Both the position numbers and the translations under genes were made by a program. This document shows, piece by piece, positions 34,311 to 45,065 of a stretch of 64,000 nucleotides of DNA; positions within the stretch are counted from its first letter, which is position 1; every line of letters starts with the position of its first letter. Below the pieces are notes generated by a model. That model did no database searches. It saw nothing but the letters and a program-made list of their open reading frames with translations, and had not been told where the DNA came from. Where the stretch lies: NCBI RefSeq assembly GCF_963966145.1, contig NC_091049.1:29264001-29328000 (forward strand), read 5' to 3'. Source of the stretch: Tenebrio molitor. Lineage: Eukaryota > Arthropoda > Insecta > Coleoptera > Tenebrionidae.

Positions 34311-34598
34311 TTTTTTGTTCGACACTGTCAGATTTTGAGAATTTTCTCCTATGTGAACGGATTTTGATAAATGTCACAACTTGTCAAAACGAAACGTCAA
34401 GCTAATTTTAAAGGTTTTAAGCGATTTGGAGCCTTTAAGGGGCTCGTCGAACAAAAAAACGTTGTATTCAACTCATTCGTGTGTAAATTGGGCCTTTTTT
34501 GGCACTCGTGGATCTTTAAAACGCTTGTTTCACTCGCGTTTTAAAATGGCCCACGCGTGCCAAAAAGACCCAATTTACACACAAACTCGTCAAATAAA
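34311..34598. repeat. Interspersed repeat R1, copy b
   Basis: Same orientation and nearly the same sequence as 31885-32170, from TTTTTTTGTTCGACACTGTC to the ACTCGTCAAATAA end. The retroelement relic lies between the two copies. Confidence 0.75.
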
Positions 34599-35610
34599 CT
34601 ACTATTATAAAGCTCATGTTTTAATATACTATTTCTCAGTAGTGAACTTTAATATAGACTTCAGTCCATACGTTCAGCACTTCCTCGTTTTTACCACAAT
34701 ATTTTATAAGATAGAGAAAAGTTTCATAAATTGGTGAGTTCTTTCACTGGTTAAAATTAACACACGTATTTCAGAAACACCCTGTATATAAGACTAGCAT
34801 CGTCAATAAACCCTTCTTTTGTTCCCGCACTATTACATTGTATATTTTACAAGAACTTTTTCCTTTGTTGTGCAGACTTTTCGATGAACCATCTTGCAAC
34901 GTTTGTTTTTCAGAACCTTTGCTAAATACTAATGTTTCGTCGGTGTAGGCGAATGCCCAAGGTTTATCAAATCATAAATATTTAATGTACTGTCGCGAGC
35001 AATAAATTTTGGTCGTCAATGTCATTTCAAAATTTGGTTAGATTGTCACAGATTAAAAAAAAATCCCTGCCTAATTATGCTCATGTCAACAAAGTGTCAA
35101 AAAAATGAGAAAAAAAGTGACAATTAATGTCATAGAACATGATGATAGGTTATGATATTTACGACTGTTTTACAATGGAGCATTTTCGATTGCGTCAAAA
35201 AATGACCTTGACGACCAAAATTTATTGCTCGCGACTGTACGATCTCAGAAATGATATTCTTTTCGCTACGATGTGGCTTTGGGTTTGGGCACAAAGACCT
35301 CGCCGATTATCGGTCTGCTTATATCTTATATACAGGATCGCTACAAAGTATGGCAACAGTTCAATATCTCGAGAATGGTTTCTCGGAAACCCTTGAGATT
35401 TGGTAAGGAGTTAAGAGCATTTAAATTCTATTCTTTCCAATTTTTTCAGTTTTATACCTTCATTTGTTTTCGAGATACAAGGATAACTTGAATTTTTTTA
35501 AATGGCAATAGGGGTTAATTTGATAATTTTTGAAAAGATTTTTTTTCTGTAATACCGTTTTAGAAGAAAAACTTTATTGAGGTTCCTGAGAGGTGTCCAC
35601 GTGAAACATA

Positions 35611-35827
35611 TGTACGGTCGGTGGACAAATAAAACTGGGACACTTAAAATTTAATCTATGTAAATCAGACCATTGAATTGTCAGTATATTTGTTAGTTTC
35701 TACATAATATGTCATACCAAAGTTAACCTATTTGTGATAAAGCCGTAATTAAACGATGCAAATTTGTAAATTTTGACTTATGTGATTGTCATTTTTGTCC
35801 CAGTTTTATTTGTCCATCGACTGTACA
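35611..35827. mobile_element. MITE family M2, copy 1
   Basis: The ends TGTACGGTCGGTGGACAAAT and mirror ATTTGTCCATCGACTGTACA give TIRs of about 31 bp on a 217-bp element. A second copy at 49571-49789 is about 95% identical by eye. Confidence 0.85.
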
Positions 35828-36130
35828 TGTCCACTAGGACACGGCTCACCACCATTCTAAAATGCAAAAAGAGAAAATGACAACACCAACACTTTAGAAT
35901 GACGACACAGCAGGCTAATCCCATGTGTATTGTTACTTTTTCATAAATTAAATTAAAAATGAAACAAAAATTTCGCTACCAACGAAATAAGTATCTTTGT
36001 GTTTTTAACCTGATAAGACAGTTTTCGTTTGAGTATAATTTCATTTTTTGACATTTAAAAAAACTCAAAATAACACTAGACACTAATTTTTATTTGCTTT
36101 CATATTATCAAATAATTATTTTACAACAAT

Positions 36131-36919
36131 TTATTTATTTTGCACATTTCTGTTGATCCAGTCGACGTAAAACGAGGGTCTTGTATAAACGTCAGGATAT
36201 CCCTGAGCACAGACAGAAACCGAATAAGAAACGACCCCCGCCAACTTCCCCCCACAAACCAGAGGCCCCCCCGAATCTCCAAAACACACTCCTTTGCCTT
36301 CCGGCCCCAAGGCGCACACTTGCTCTGGTCCCAAATAGAACGGATCCAAATCCCCTACACGTCCTTGACACTCCTCCAAACTCAACGCTCTCAATTCTAC
36401 AAACTGCAATTCTTCCGGAAAGGAAACGTGTTCAGTCGCACCCCAACCGACAGCAACACAACTTGCGTTCTCTTCTGGATCGCCGAACTCTATGGCTTGA
36501 ACTGTGTCGCTAAATTCAAACTCGCCGTCGATTTGAATCAAACCCAAGTCATTTTGAGTGGTATTTGAGTCATAATCTTCGTGTGCAATCGCTTTGGAGA
36601 TGGAGTAGGTGGTACCACCGGAGTGTTCAATGTTGGTACCCACCAGTACTGAAGTGTTTGATGTTATGTCGGGTAGACAGTGGGCCGCTGTCAGGATCCA
36701 GTTCTTGTTGATGATGGAACCGTCGCAGAATTGATCGACGTTGTTTAGAGCAACGATGTAGGGGAATTGACCGGGTGAAGCAGGGTTGCCACCAAAAATT
36801 CGCCCACGAATTGGTACTCCTTTCAAATTATTGTGGAAATTACATTAGAACACAGAACACGTAGATTTACCTAAAGTAGAGCAGACCATGAGCGAGACAA
36901 TTAGAAGATGAAGCTCCAT
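36131..36919 (-). CDS. Secreted S1 serine protease SP3 (Asp226 type)
   Basis: Two exons, 36919-36871 and 36819-36131, giving 245 residues; the third intron position of SP1 and SP2 is not interrupted here. Signal peptide MELHLLIVSLMVCSTL. Activation site RGR-IFGG. Triad: His57 in LTAAHC, Asp102 in NDLGLI, Ser195 in FGDSGGP. Pocket Gly189 (GKGVCFGDSGG) and Asp226 (GYPDVYTR), the brachyurin-type pair. Paired GATA sites (CTTATCAGCTTATC) lie 50-65 bp upstream of the ATG, fitting gut expression. Confidence 0.9.
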
Positions 36920-37560
36920 TTTTTGGTTGTCTTTAGCAAATGATTTTTTATCAGTTAATAACGGAACGACTTATCAGCTTATCGATTTGTGACAAATCAC
37001 AGTTTTGTGACAGTCACTAAAAACTACAAATCAGACGCTGCTTTCACAATTTCTTTTGTAGATTTATCAAGGTGTCAAGAAGCAGTACTATCTTCCGCTT
37101 ATCTCTAAAATTGTTCTAGTACTAAATCGTCTCCTTCGGCAGTTGCCCACATGATTCTAGTCAACTATTATTTCCCAGTAAAAATATAGTCACCCATTAG
37201 GTACTTATCAAAGTACTTCAGAAGATAATTTTGTTACATTTTGAAACAAGGAAAAAGTTGAAATATTTTAGTTCAAATCTCAATTAAACTAACTGATTTT
37301 TCAAGTACAGATTCTAGAGTAATCAAGATAAGTACCTTTTATCTGGTACTTTTCTATGGAAAAGACAGCATTGAAAAGTTTCTGTAACAACTAGTAAATT
37401 ACAACTATAGCGCAACGGATACGAAAAGAAATCAACGTAAGTTTTGTACATAACAATTGTATCATATTTGATAAATCACTTACGACATTCAATATCTGAT
37501 AAATTAAGAATCAGTACCGAAAACAATTCCAGTTTAGTTTGAGCCAAATTTATTTCTAAA

Positions 37561-38542
37561 ATGGTGGCCAAATCTCTCTCTCTGCCTTATTTCTTATGCT
37601 TCTGCTTTGTGCCATCTTGGCAGGTGAGTACTGTACGTACTTGCTATCTTCACAAAAATTTAGTTGTCTCCTCGCATTTATGGTGGATCGCCGGCTTCTG
37701 AGGGTCAATTTCCTTGGCAAGCGGCTCTCTACATCCCCAAAGCAGACCAGATGCATTTCTGTGGAGGTGCCGTTATCAGCGAACAGTGGGTACTGACATC
37801 AGCGGGTTGTCTTGATGGGTAAAAGTGTGTATCAGAGCTGTAGATAGTACAAGTTTTGCATCTAGGGCACAGTTTCGTATACGAGTACTGTTAGGTACTC
37901 TCAGTTCAGGAGGTGATGATCCTAACCAAATAGAACAACATGCGACCTATTGGGTACTGCACGAAGAGTGGGACCCTTGGGCTTATGACAATGACGTTGG
38001 AGCTGTCCAACTGCCAACATCTTTAGACTTCAATGGTACTGTCACATCTGCGACTTTGATTTTGTCACAACGTTTCTTTCCAGATTACGTCCAACCTATC
38101 GCTTTAAGTGCTGACTTTATCCCTGGTGGCATGGATGCTGTCATAAGCGGATGGGGAGATACTTTGGGCCGTGAGTTTCTTTTTTCAGTTTTGGCCACGT
38201 TTAACAAACTTTTAGGTCTTTCTTTTTCTCCAACTGCCAAACTACGATACGCTACTGTGTCTACATATGATAACTCGGCGTGTGAGAATTCTATTGTGAC
38301 AGATAGAATGCTTTGTACAAATGCAGCTCTTTGCTCGGTAAGTCAAATTTTTGAGGTTGTTTCACATAGACTAAAGACTTTTTCAGGGTGATGGTGGTGG
38401 AGCTCTAGTTCTCCATGACAACTCCACTTCTAGTTTTGTTCACATCGGTATTGCAAGCTGGCTCAGATCTTGCGGCGGCAGCAGTGGATATGCAAGAACA
38501 TCGTTCTACATAGAGTGGATCCAAACAAAGTTGTATATCTAA
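37561..38542 (+). CDS. Catalytically dead S1 serine protease homolog SPH2
   Basis: Six exons (37561-37623, 37664-37818, 37866-38035, 38084-38170, 38216-38337, 38387-38542), all GT-AG and in phase, giving 250 residues. I chose the ATG at 37561 because it alone joins exon 2 in frame; its leader MVAKSLSLPYFLCFCFVPSW is hydrophobic. Mature start PR-IYGG. His57 is Gly (LTSAGC) and Ser195 is Gly (GDGGGAL), while Asp102 remains (NDVGAV). All splice sites and the frame are intact, so this is a maintained pseudoprotease. It is the first of four plus-strand genes and shares their exon pattern. Confidence 0.87.
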
Positions 38543-38630
38543 TATTATGTCCTTTGTACGAAAGTGTGGTGTCAGCATAGAAACAATAAAGATAATATTT
38601 AACTAAATGCAATAACAGGAACACTTGATT

Positions 38631-38692
38631 TGATAAGGATAAACAATTCGCTATAAAAGACTACCGTATGGTTTCGAAATCTAGTAGCAAAG
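38631..38692 (+). promoter_or_regulatory. GATA sites and TATA box of SP4
   Basis: TGATAAGGATAA at 38631-38642 (two GATA cores) sits directly upstream of TATAAAA at 38652-38658, with the ATG at 38693. GATA factors drive insect midgut genes; the link is inferred. Confidence 0.6.
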
Positions 38693-39803
38693 ATGCAACG
38701 TTTTGGTGTTATCTTTCTTTGTGTTGTCTCAATTTGGGCCTTGCCCCTCGAGGTAAAGTACCAAAACTCTCAGTTCAAAAACTCATTTATGATTCTAGAG
38801 TAGCAGTGTCAGAAATTTGGTACCGTTCAAAGATCTCGGTATGCAGTTTTTCCAAAAGTACTAGCATTAGGTACTAGTGTAATTGTTTCAAGGTCCACGC
38901 ATCATCAATGGTGACAAAGCAGCTAAAGGTCAATTTCCGTGGCAAGTGGCGATATTTGTCGCCCAATCTGGAGTCACTAACTTGTGTGGTGGTGCCCTAA
39001 TCGACAGCGGATGGATACTGACAGCTGGACACTGTGTACAAGGGTGAGTGCGTTTCTAAACCAAACAAAACAAAAATATTCTTTTGTAGAGCCACATCAT
39101 TCACGATTACTTTGGGATCCACCACACTCACCGGAACTGACCCTGACAGAGTTGTCTTGACAGCGACCGAGTACATCCAACATGAAAATTATAGCTCTCT
39201 TTCATTAGCTAATGATATTGCTCTGATACCTCTAAAGCAAACCGTCACAGTCAATGGTAATTGACATCCAAATCGTTAATTCTAGTTGATAATATTGTTT
39301 TTAGACAATATCCAACCAATCGCTCTCCCTTCTAGTCCACTGGATGATGGTTCTACTGTCACAGTGAGCGGATGGGGTCTAACCAGCGACGGTACTAAAT
39401 CTACCTACTCCAAAAGTGCAAACATTTTCAAATCGCTATTTTCAGGAGGTGACGGAGCCAGCAACGACTTGAACTATGTACATCTTGTCACGATTCCAGA
39501 CAACGATTGCAGAGAGGTGTTTGGATCTATAGGAGATGGGGTGGTTTGCGCTCAAGGACAAGGAGATGTGGTGCACAGTACTTGCGAGGTACGCTCTCGA
39601 TATTTAGTATAAATGAGCTAGAGCTGTCCTTGTAGGGTGACAGTGGTGGACCTTTAGTGTTTGACGCTTCCGGAGATCCCGTCCTCGTGGGTGTTGTCAG
39701 TTTTGGACACAGCGATGGATGCGAGAGTGGAAAGCCTGCAGGATTTGCCAGAACTTACTATTACAGAGACTGGATTGAGGGCAAGACCGGTATTTCAAAC
39801 TAG
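38693..39803 (+). CDS. Secreted chymotrypsin-like S1 protease SP4
   Basis: Seven exons (38693-38752, 38799-38838, 38893-39043, 39090-39256, 39305-39391, 39446-39588, 39636-39803), total 271 residues. A separate 40-bp exon encodes most of the propeptide (SSSVRNLVPFKDL) before PR-IING. Signal peptide MQRFGVIFLCVVSIWA. Triad: His57 in LTAGHC, Asp102 in NDIALI, Ser195 in EGDSGGP. Ser189 (STCEGDSGG) and Ala226 (GKPAGFAR) indicate chymotrypsin or collagenolytic specificity rather than trypsin. Likely digestive. Confidence 0.88.
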
Positions 39804-39935
39804 GGAAGATGTTGTAGTTTAAAAAATTAATTACTTACCTATACTTTTGTAACTATACAAAAATAAATTTAATGTCAAAGTGATGGTGAATTTTGATCTG
39901 GGACGTTTCTGAGATTTATTTTTGTGTATTTAATT

Positions 39936-40057
39936 ACTTCTAAAAATTAGATGACACATCACACAACTGTGTTCGACTGATAACAAGGCATGAAGGTTAT
40001 ATGACATAATTATCAGTCGAACACAGTTGTGTGATGTGTCGTCTACTTTTTAGAGGT
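39936..40057. mobile_element. Hairpin MITE with 48-bp arms
   Basis: Arms at 39936-39983 and 40010-40057 are reverse complements with a perfect 31-bp core (includes CACAACTGTGTTCGACTGAT) and a 26-nt loop. It lies 130 bp after SP4. Confidence 0.8.
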
Positions 40058-40863
40058 ACCATCGTATACTCGTATACTTATATCGCGCGTTCAAACGAGA
40101 TCCTGGGCTGAGTAGGCGTTGGAAAAATTAAACCGTTTAGAACAGTGAAAAGTTTGAATTTCCCGCCGTTTGACACGAATGACATTTGTTTATGTTTAAC
40201 CGCGACATAAGTGACCATGTTTGTTTTCAGCAAAAGGTGCCCTTAGATATTTGCTTCGAGAGTAGGAATCGTTATGTTGTTCTATTTTTGGATTGCAAAG
40301 AAAAAAAAATTTTTGGCTTTAAATTTTAGGTTAGCTGTCAACATGCTCCAAATAATCTACGCTTTAAGCGATATCTATTGATTATGGAAACAGATAGAGT
40401 GATTGATAACCTATTACAGGTTTGCGCAGGAGTAAATGCTTCGCAAATTCTTCAAACAGTTTATAGACATTGATATTCTTTCACATCAAAGGAAGCGCTT
40501 TGAAAAGAGGAATCTAAGGGTGCAAGATTCATCGTCATGTGTTTTGTCTAGAAAATTGATAATAAAACGGAAAACAAAGGTTCAGTTTAAACTTGTCTTT
40601 TTTATTTTAATGCATGAAAACGTTTTCATATTTTTGGTTCCTTTTCTTCTTGGATTCTCCCTTCATTTCAAACTTGCGTCATACTGAGTAACGTAGAGAT
40701 AACGAAAAATACAGGAGTGACATTGCAGTAAATATGCGTCATAAAAGACCTTTTCCTGCACAAAAAACATTCACTTCACACACTTAATATAAAAATATGT
40801 AACTATTTTGCTCATTCTGGTCCAAACTTGATATTGATACTGAAATAGTTATTTGTACAACTA

Positions 40864-40965
40864 GTTATGAAAGTCATACTTTTTTTCACAAATTTGCTGA
40901 TTGATTAACGAAGGCGTAGCCCGAGTTAATCAAGCAAATAAGTGAAAAAAAGAGACTTTCATAAC
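40864..40965. mobile_element. Hairpin MITE with arms of about 42 bp
   Basis: GTTATGAAAGTC...TGATTAAC at 40864-40909 mirrors GTTAATCAAGC...GACTTTCATAAC at 40925-40965, with a short loop that is itself partly symmetrical. Confidence 0.75.
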
Positions 40966-41647
40966 GTGTTGGTACACACTATTTTTTGCATATTGATGTA
41001 AGTTGAGAAATTTGGTCTAAAAGGATTTATGAAAAATTACAACCAAAAAAACAACAAAAAATAATTTATACCATGTATAATACAAGAAATAAGAACAAAT
41101 TAACCCAAAGATTAACAAGAAAAAGCAATTAGCTGTATCAGAAAAACAGAAGTAGAAAAGAAGAAGGAAAATTGTACAGGTACAACAATAAAAGCTGAGT
41201 AATGAAGTAAATAGAATTATTTTTTGTTTATGTATTTTCTCTTAACTGAATCCTTTTGTATTAGGTATCCGGTTTAGATTCGTTATCAATCACCTGATAA
41301 TTTCAAATATAAAAATAATAATTATCAAACGTATGATTTTTCTAAAACGGAATGGTTTTTCAAAAATAATTCTAAAAAAATTATATTATGAAGAAGTATT
41401 TATCGACAGAAACTTTTTAAATATGTAATAAAAAAACAAAGATTTATTTAAAAAAAAGTTAAAAATAAGCTTCTCGGGAATGAGGTTAAAACCAAATCAG
41501 ATTTATTTACAACATCGCTAATCCAATAATCCAGTAAGAGATAGAAACATTTCAACCGAGGTCATCAGACAAAAAAATCCAAAATGATCGATCGATACTA
41601 AATTAATAAAATAATACTTCATCATAAATCAGAGATAACGTATTTCT

Positions 41648-41698
41648 TATATATTTGATAAACGTACTGGGACATTCAGCAGTTACCCTCCCGAGAAG
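41648..41698 (+). promoter_or_regulatory. TATA/initiator promoter of SP5
   Basis: TATATATT at 41648 lies 30 bp before TTCAGC with +1 A at 41678. The leader to the ATG at 41699 is only about 20 nt, as in other insect digestive protease genes. Confidence 0.6.
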
Positions 41699-42735
41699 AT
41701 GAATCTGTTGGCTTTTTTCTTGTTGTGCGTGACACAAATATGGGCTTTTCCCCTGGACGAGGTAACCCACCCAAGAGTCACCACTGATCACACAGTCCTG
41801 ATCTAAAACTTCCAGAAAATCACTCCTTTCAACGCGACGAGCGGTAGAATCATCAACGGTTCCCCAGCATCAAAAGGACAATTCCCCTGGCAAGCAGCCG
41901 TCATCTTCACCACTTCTTCAGGCCAGTCGTTCTGCGGAGGCTCCATCATCAGCAACCAGTGGATTCTGACCGCTGCCCATTGCGCTAGAGGGTAACCATC
42001 ACAAATAACTCTACTCGTGTGACACGATCTTGTTTGCAGAGCCACTTCCTTCACTATTTATCTGGGCACCAACACCCTCACGCCAGACTCCGGCAGCACC
42101 ACCGTCACCACCACGAGAGCCGTGATTCATCCCTCTTACAACCCTTCGACCCTAGCCAACGACGTCGCCTTGATCCAGTTGACCTCGCCCATCACTTTCA
42201 ACAGTACCACTTCAAAAAATACACCTGAACCGGTTTAACAAGATTTTCTTGCAGCTTACGTCCAACCCATCACTCTTGCGAGCAGCACTCTGGGTTCCGG
42301 GGTTTCTGTCACCGTGAGCGGTTGGGGAAAAACAAGCGACTGTAAGAGGCACCCTTGTAGTTGAGACACTTGCTAAACTGTCATTTCTAGCCGCGTCTGG
42401 GGTCACCAACACCCTCAATTATGTCACTCTCAGCTCGATTACTAACACTCAATGCTCAAATTATTACGGAAGCTTGGGTTCGGGGGTGGTGTGTGCCACC
42501 GGTGCTAGTAAAAGCACTTGCAATGTGAGTTTTCCTCTGGAGGGTTTTTTCATGTTGATTTTTTTTTTTTTAGGGGGACAGTGGAGGTCCGCTGGTGACG
42601 GGATCTGGCAGTAACGCTGTACATGTGGGGGTTGTCAGTTTTGTCAGCAGTAGAGGGTGCGAGAGCGGTTATCCCTCGGGATATTCGAGGACGGCGTACT
42701 ACAGGGATTGGATCAGAACAACAACCGGTGTCTAA
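41699..42735 (+). CDS. Secreted chymotrypsin-like S1 protease SP5
   Basis: Six exons (41699-41761, 41816-41991, 42040-42203, 42255-42341, 42391-42524, 42574-42735), total 261 residues. Signal peptide MNLLAFFLLCVTQIWA. Mature start GR-IING. Triad: His57 in LTAAHC, Asp102 in NDVALI, Ser195 in GDSGGP. Ser189 (STCNGDSGG) and Ser226 (GYPSGYSR) point to chymotrypsin or brachyurin-like cleavage after large or mixed residues. The mature protein is Ser/Thr-rich. Exon borders after exon 2 match SP4. Confidence 0.9.
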
Positions 42736-42839
42736 ATTGGAAACATCTTGGCCAAATTAAATAAAATACTTATTTTGGCTATATGATTTATTTTTGTATG
42801 TGTGTTAGTTTAACAATATGTAAAAAAAATGTAATTATA

Positions 42840-43115
42840 CAGGGTGTTATTGAAATGCGTGACCCAATTTTAACCACGAGTTACTGCCTTCATGTAGAAC
42901 TCGGAAAAAATATTTAAAAAGTTCTACGTAAAAAAATAAAATGACATTTATTTTTTGAGCTACAATTTTTTTTAATTACTTTTAGTTTTCTACGTTGTCC
43001 CACAACTTCGTAGGTAAAATTTCGGCACATTTTAAAAATACACTCTGTTTATCATAATTTGCCAATGCGGTTTCCTTATTTTAAAGCATATTTCCTAGAG
43101 GTTACTTGGCATACA
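42840..43115 (+). mobile_element. Truncated copy of the CAGGGTGTTATTGAAA foldback element
   Basis: It starts CAGGGTGTTATTGAAA and follows the left half of 30212-30714, including ATGTAGAACTCGGAAAAAAT and AAATTTCGGCACATTTTAAA, then ends without a matching right arm. Confidence 0.7.
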
Positions 43116-43479
43116 TTTTATTCTTTAGCTATCTGAAGAGTGAGTCGAGAGGATACAAGGCCAAGAAAGCTGCAGTATTGAAAAAAATACATGTGGAAGA
43201 ATTTTTTGTCTATTAATATAAATGTTAATGTTAATATAAATAAATAAAATGTGATTGATTTAAGATTGTATTTTTCATTATCCCACTAGTTGAATCATAG
43301 TTATTTAAGATATAAGTGTAAAAAGTTTTCCTTTATTGCACGAACGGGTTTAAAATACGACCGAGGTACGAGGGAGTATTTTAAAGGATGTGAGTGCAAC
43401 AAAGAACTTTTTACACGTATATCTTACAACATTTTATCTACGATCGTGAAATCATCGCACCGGTTTCAACATAAATTTG

Positions 43480-44372
43480 TAACTATTGATGAAGTTTGGC
43501 ATTTTGAAAAAAAATCGAGTTATTTGTTTAAAAGATATGTAAAAGCATTTATGAAAATAAAGTTAGAGACAAGTGAATGGAGAAATGATTTTGAATCAGA
43601 AGAAGAATATAGAAAAGCTGTAAAAGAAAATTTAGGTATTGAATTGGGTAAAATAGAAAATAATCCTGGAAAGAGAGCTGTTGCAAAAATTTGCTTAAAT
43701 TCCTTATGGGGTAAATTTGGTCAGAGACAAAATATGGGCGCAACAGAATATGTTACGGATATTAAGAGATTTTATGAAATTTTATTAGACGACAGACTTG
43801 ATAATATACATATCAGTGAATTAAACGAAAATATGTTACAGATTGATTACAAGTATAAAAATTGCTATGTAGAAAATGATTTCAATACCAATATAGCTGC
43901 TTTTACAACTGCCAATGCAAGGCTAAGATTGTACGAAATGTTAGACAAATTAGAAGAAAGTGTAGTATATTATGATACAGATAGCATTGTATATATAGAT
44001 AACGGGAAAAACACTGTCAAAACAGGATGTCTATTGGGAGATTGGACCGATGAATTAGGTAAGGACGTATGGATTGTTGACTGGGTATCAACAGGTCCAA
44101 AGAGTTATTGTTATAAGACTAATACAGGTAAAGTTGTTTGTAAAATAAAAGAATTTACATTAAACTATGAAACGTCCAAAAAGATTAATTCCGATAGTAT
44201 AAATAATATTTTAGAAAAGTCCAGCAGAGCTGGCCTAGAGTCAAAAACGAACAAAGACAATAAAATCTGTACACAATATAATCGAATTACCAGAGATACT
44301 AAAACTAAAGAACTTTTAAATAAAATAGAAATTAAAGAATTTTTTTTGTTTATGACAAAAGAATTATTCTAG
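43480..44372 (+). pseudogene. Protein-primed family B DNA polymerase fragment (Polinton/Maverick or DNA-virus type)
   Basis: About 295 residues with polymerase motif B (KICLNSLWGKFGQR) and motif C (YYDTDSIVYID) in correct order and spacing, resembling pPolB of Polintons and related insect viruses. The exonuclease domain and motif A are missing. The preceding 190 bp of the open frame look unrelated, so this is a 5'-truncated fragment; the frame ends at 44372. No capsid, integrase or packaging ATPase gene lies nearby. An integrated viral relic cannot be told from a mobile-element relic on this piece. Confidence 0.75.
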
Positions 44373-44565
44373 AAAACTTTGATACAATACCGTTTGGATA
44401 TTAATCCTTTTTCTTGTTAATTAATAATGAATCAATTAAAGGAATTTATAAACATGGAGATGTTTTTACTCTTGTAATAGGATAATAAATAATTAATTTT
44501 TTATTGCATAAATGGATGCCCTAAAAACATGGAATTATTTCCAGAAGAAGGGAAAACCCATCTAT

Positions 44566-44589
44566 TTATTATTATTATTATTATTATTG
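44566..44589. repeat. ATT microsatellite
   Basis: A run of (ATT)n occurs in a stretch that otherwise shows no gene. Confidence 0.8.
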
Positions 44590-45065
44590 TTGACGGCTAA
44601 CAGGCTTGACGCCGAATTAAAAGCCCTGCCAAAAAGAAAATGATACACAAAACACAATCACAACACAACAACCATTACACAGAGAGCATCCCAACACCCA
44701 GGCTACAATTACCGAGCACTCATCTGAGTAGGATCGCCCTGGTTCACGAGGAGATGGAGAAGAATAATTTTATTAAGAATTTCTTTAAGAATCTATACAT
44801 ATTCTTAAAATGTGTTTAAAATTGTTACTTTTACTTGAAATATTAAATTTTTAAATGACCTTAAAAACTTGGCTATTTTACTGGAAAGTAGTGCTTCGCA
44901 TGTAAAAGACAAAATCTAGTTTCTAGTGTGTTAATAATTGGTTGGTTATCTCTATCTAATCCAAAAATCGGTTTGTGTTGTGCCGTTGTGCTTTCAGTTG
45001 TCAGTTGTGTTAAATACCTTATTAATCATTCTCATTTGCTATCATCATCAAACACATTAATAATA

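Larger units (their letters stand above)
39804..41698. other. Intergenic with two hairpin elements
   Basis: 1.9 kb between two proteases. It holds the two inverted-repeat hairpins listed separately. An 83-codon frame at 40436-40687 has no recognisable homology and no promoter evidence, so it is not called. Near the SP5 promoter the sequence is very AT-rich. Confidence 0.5.
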
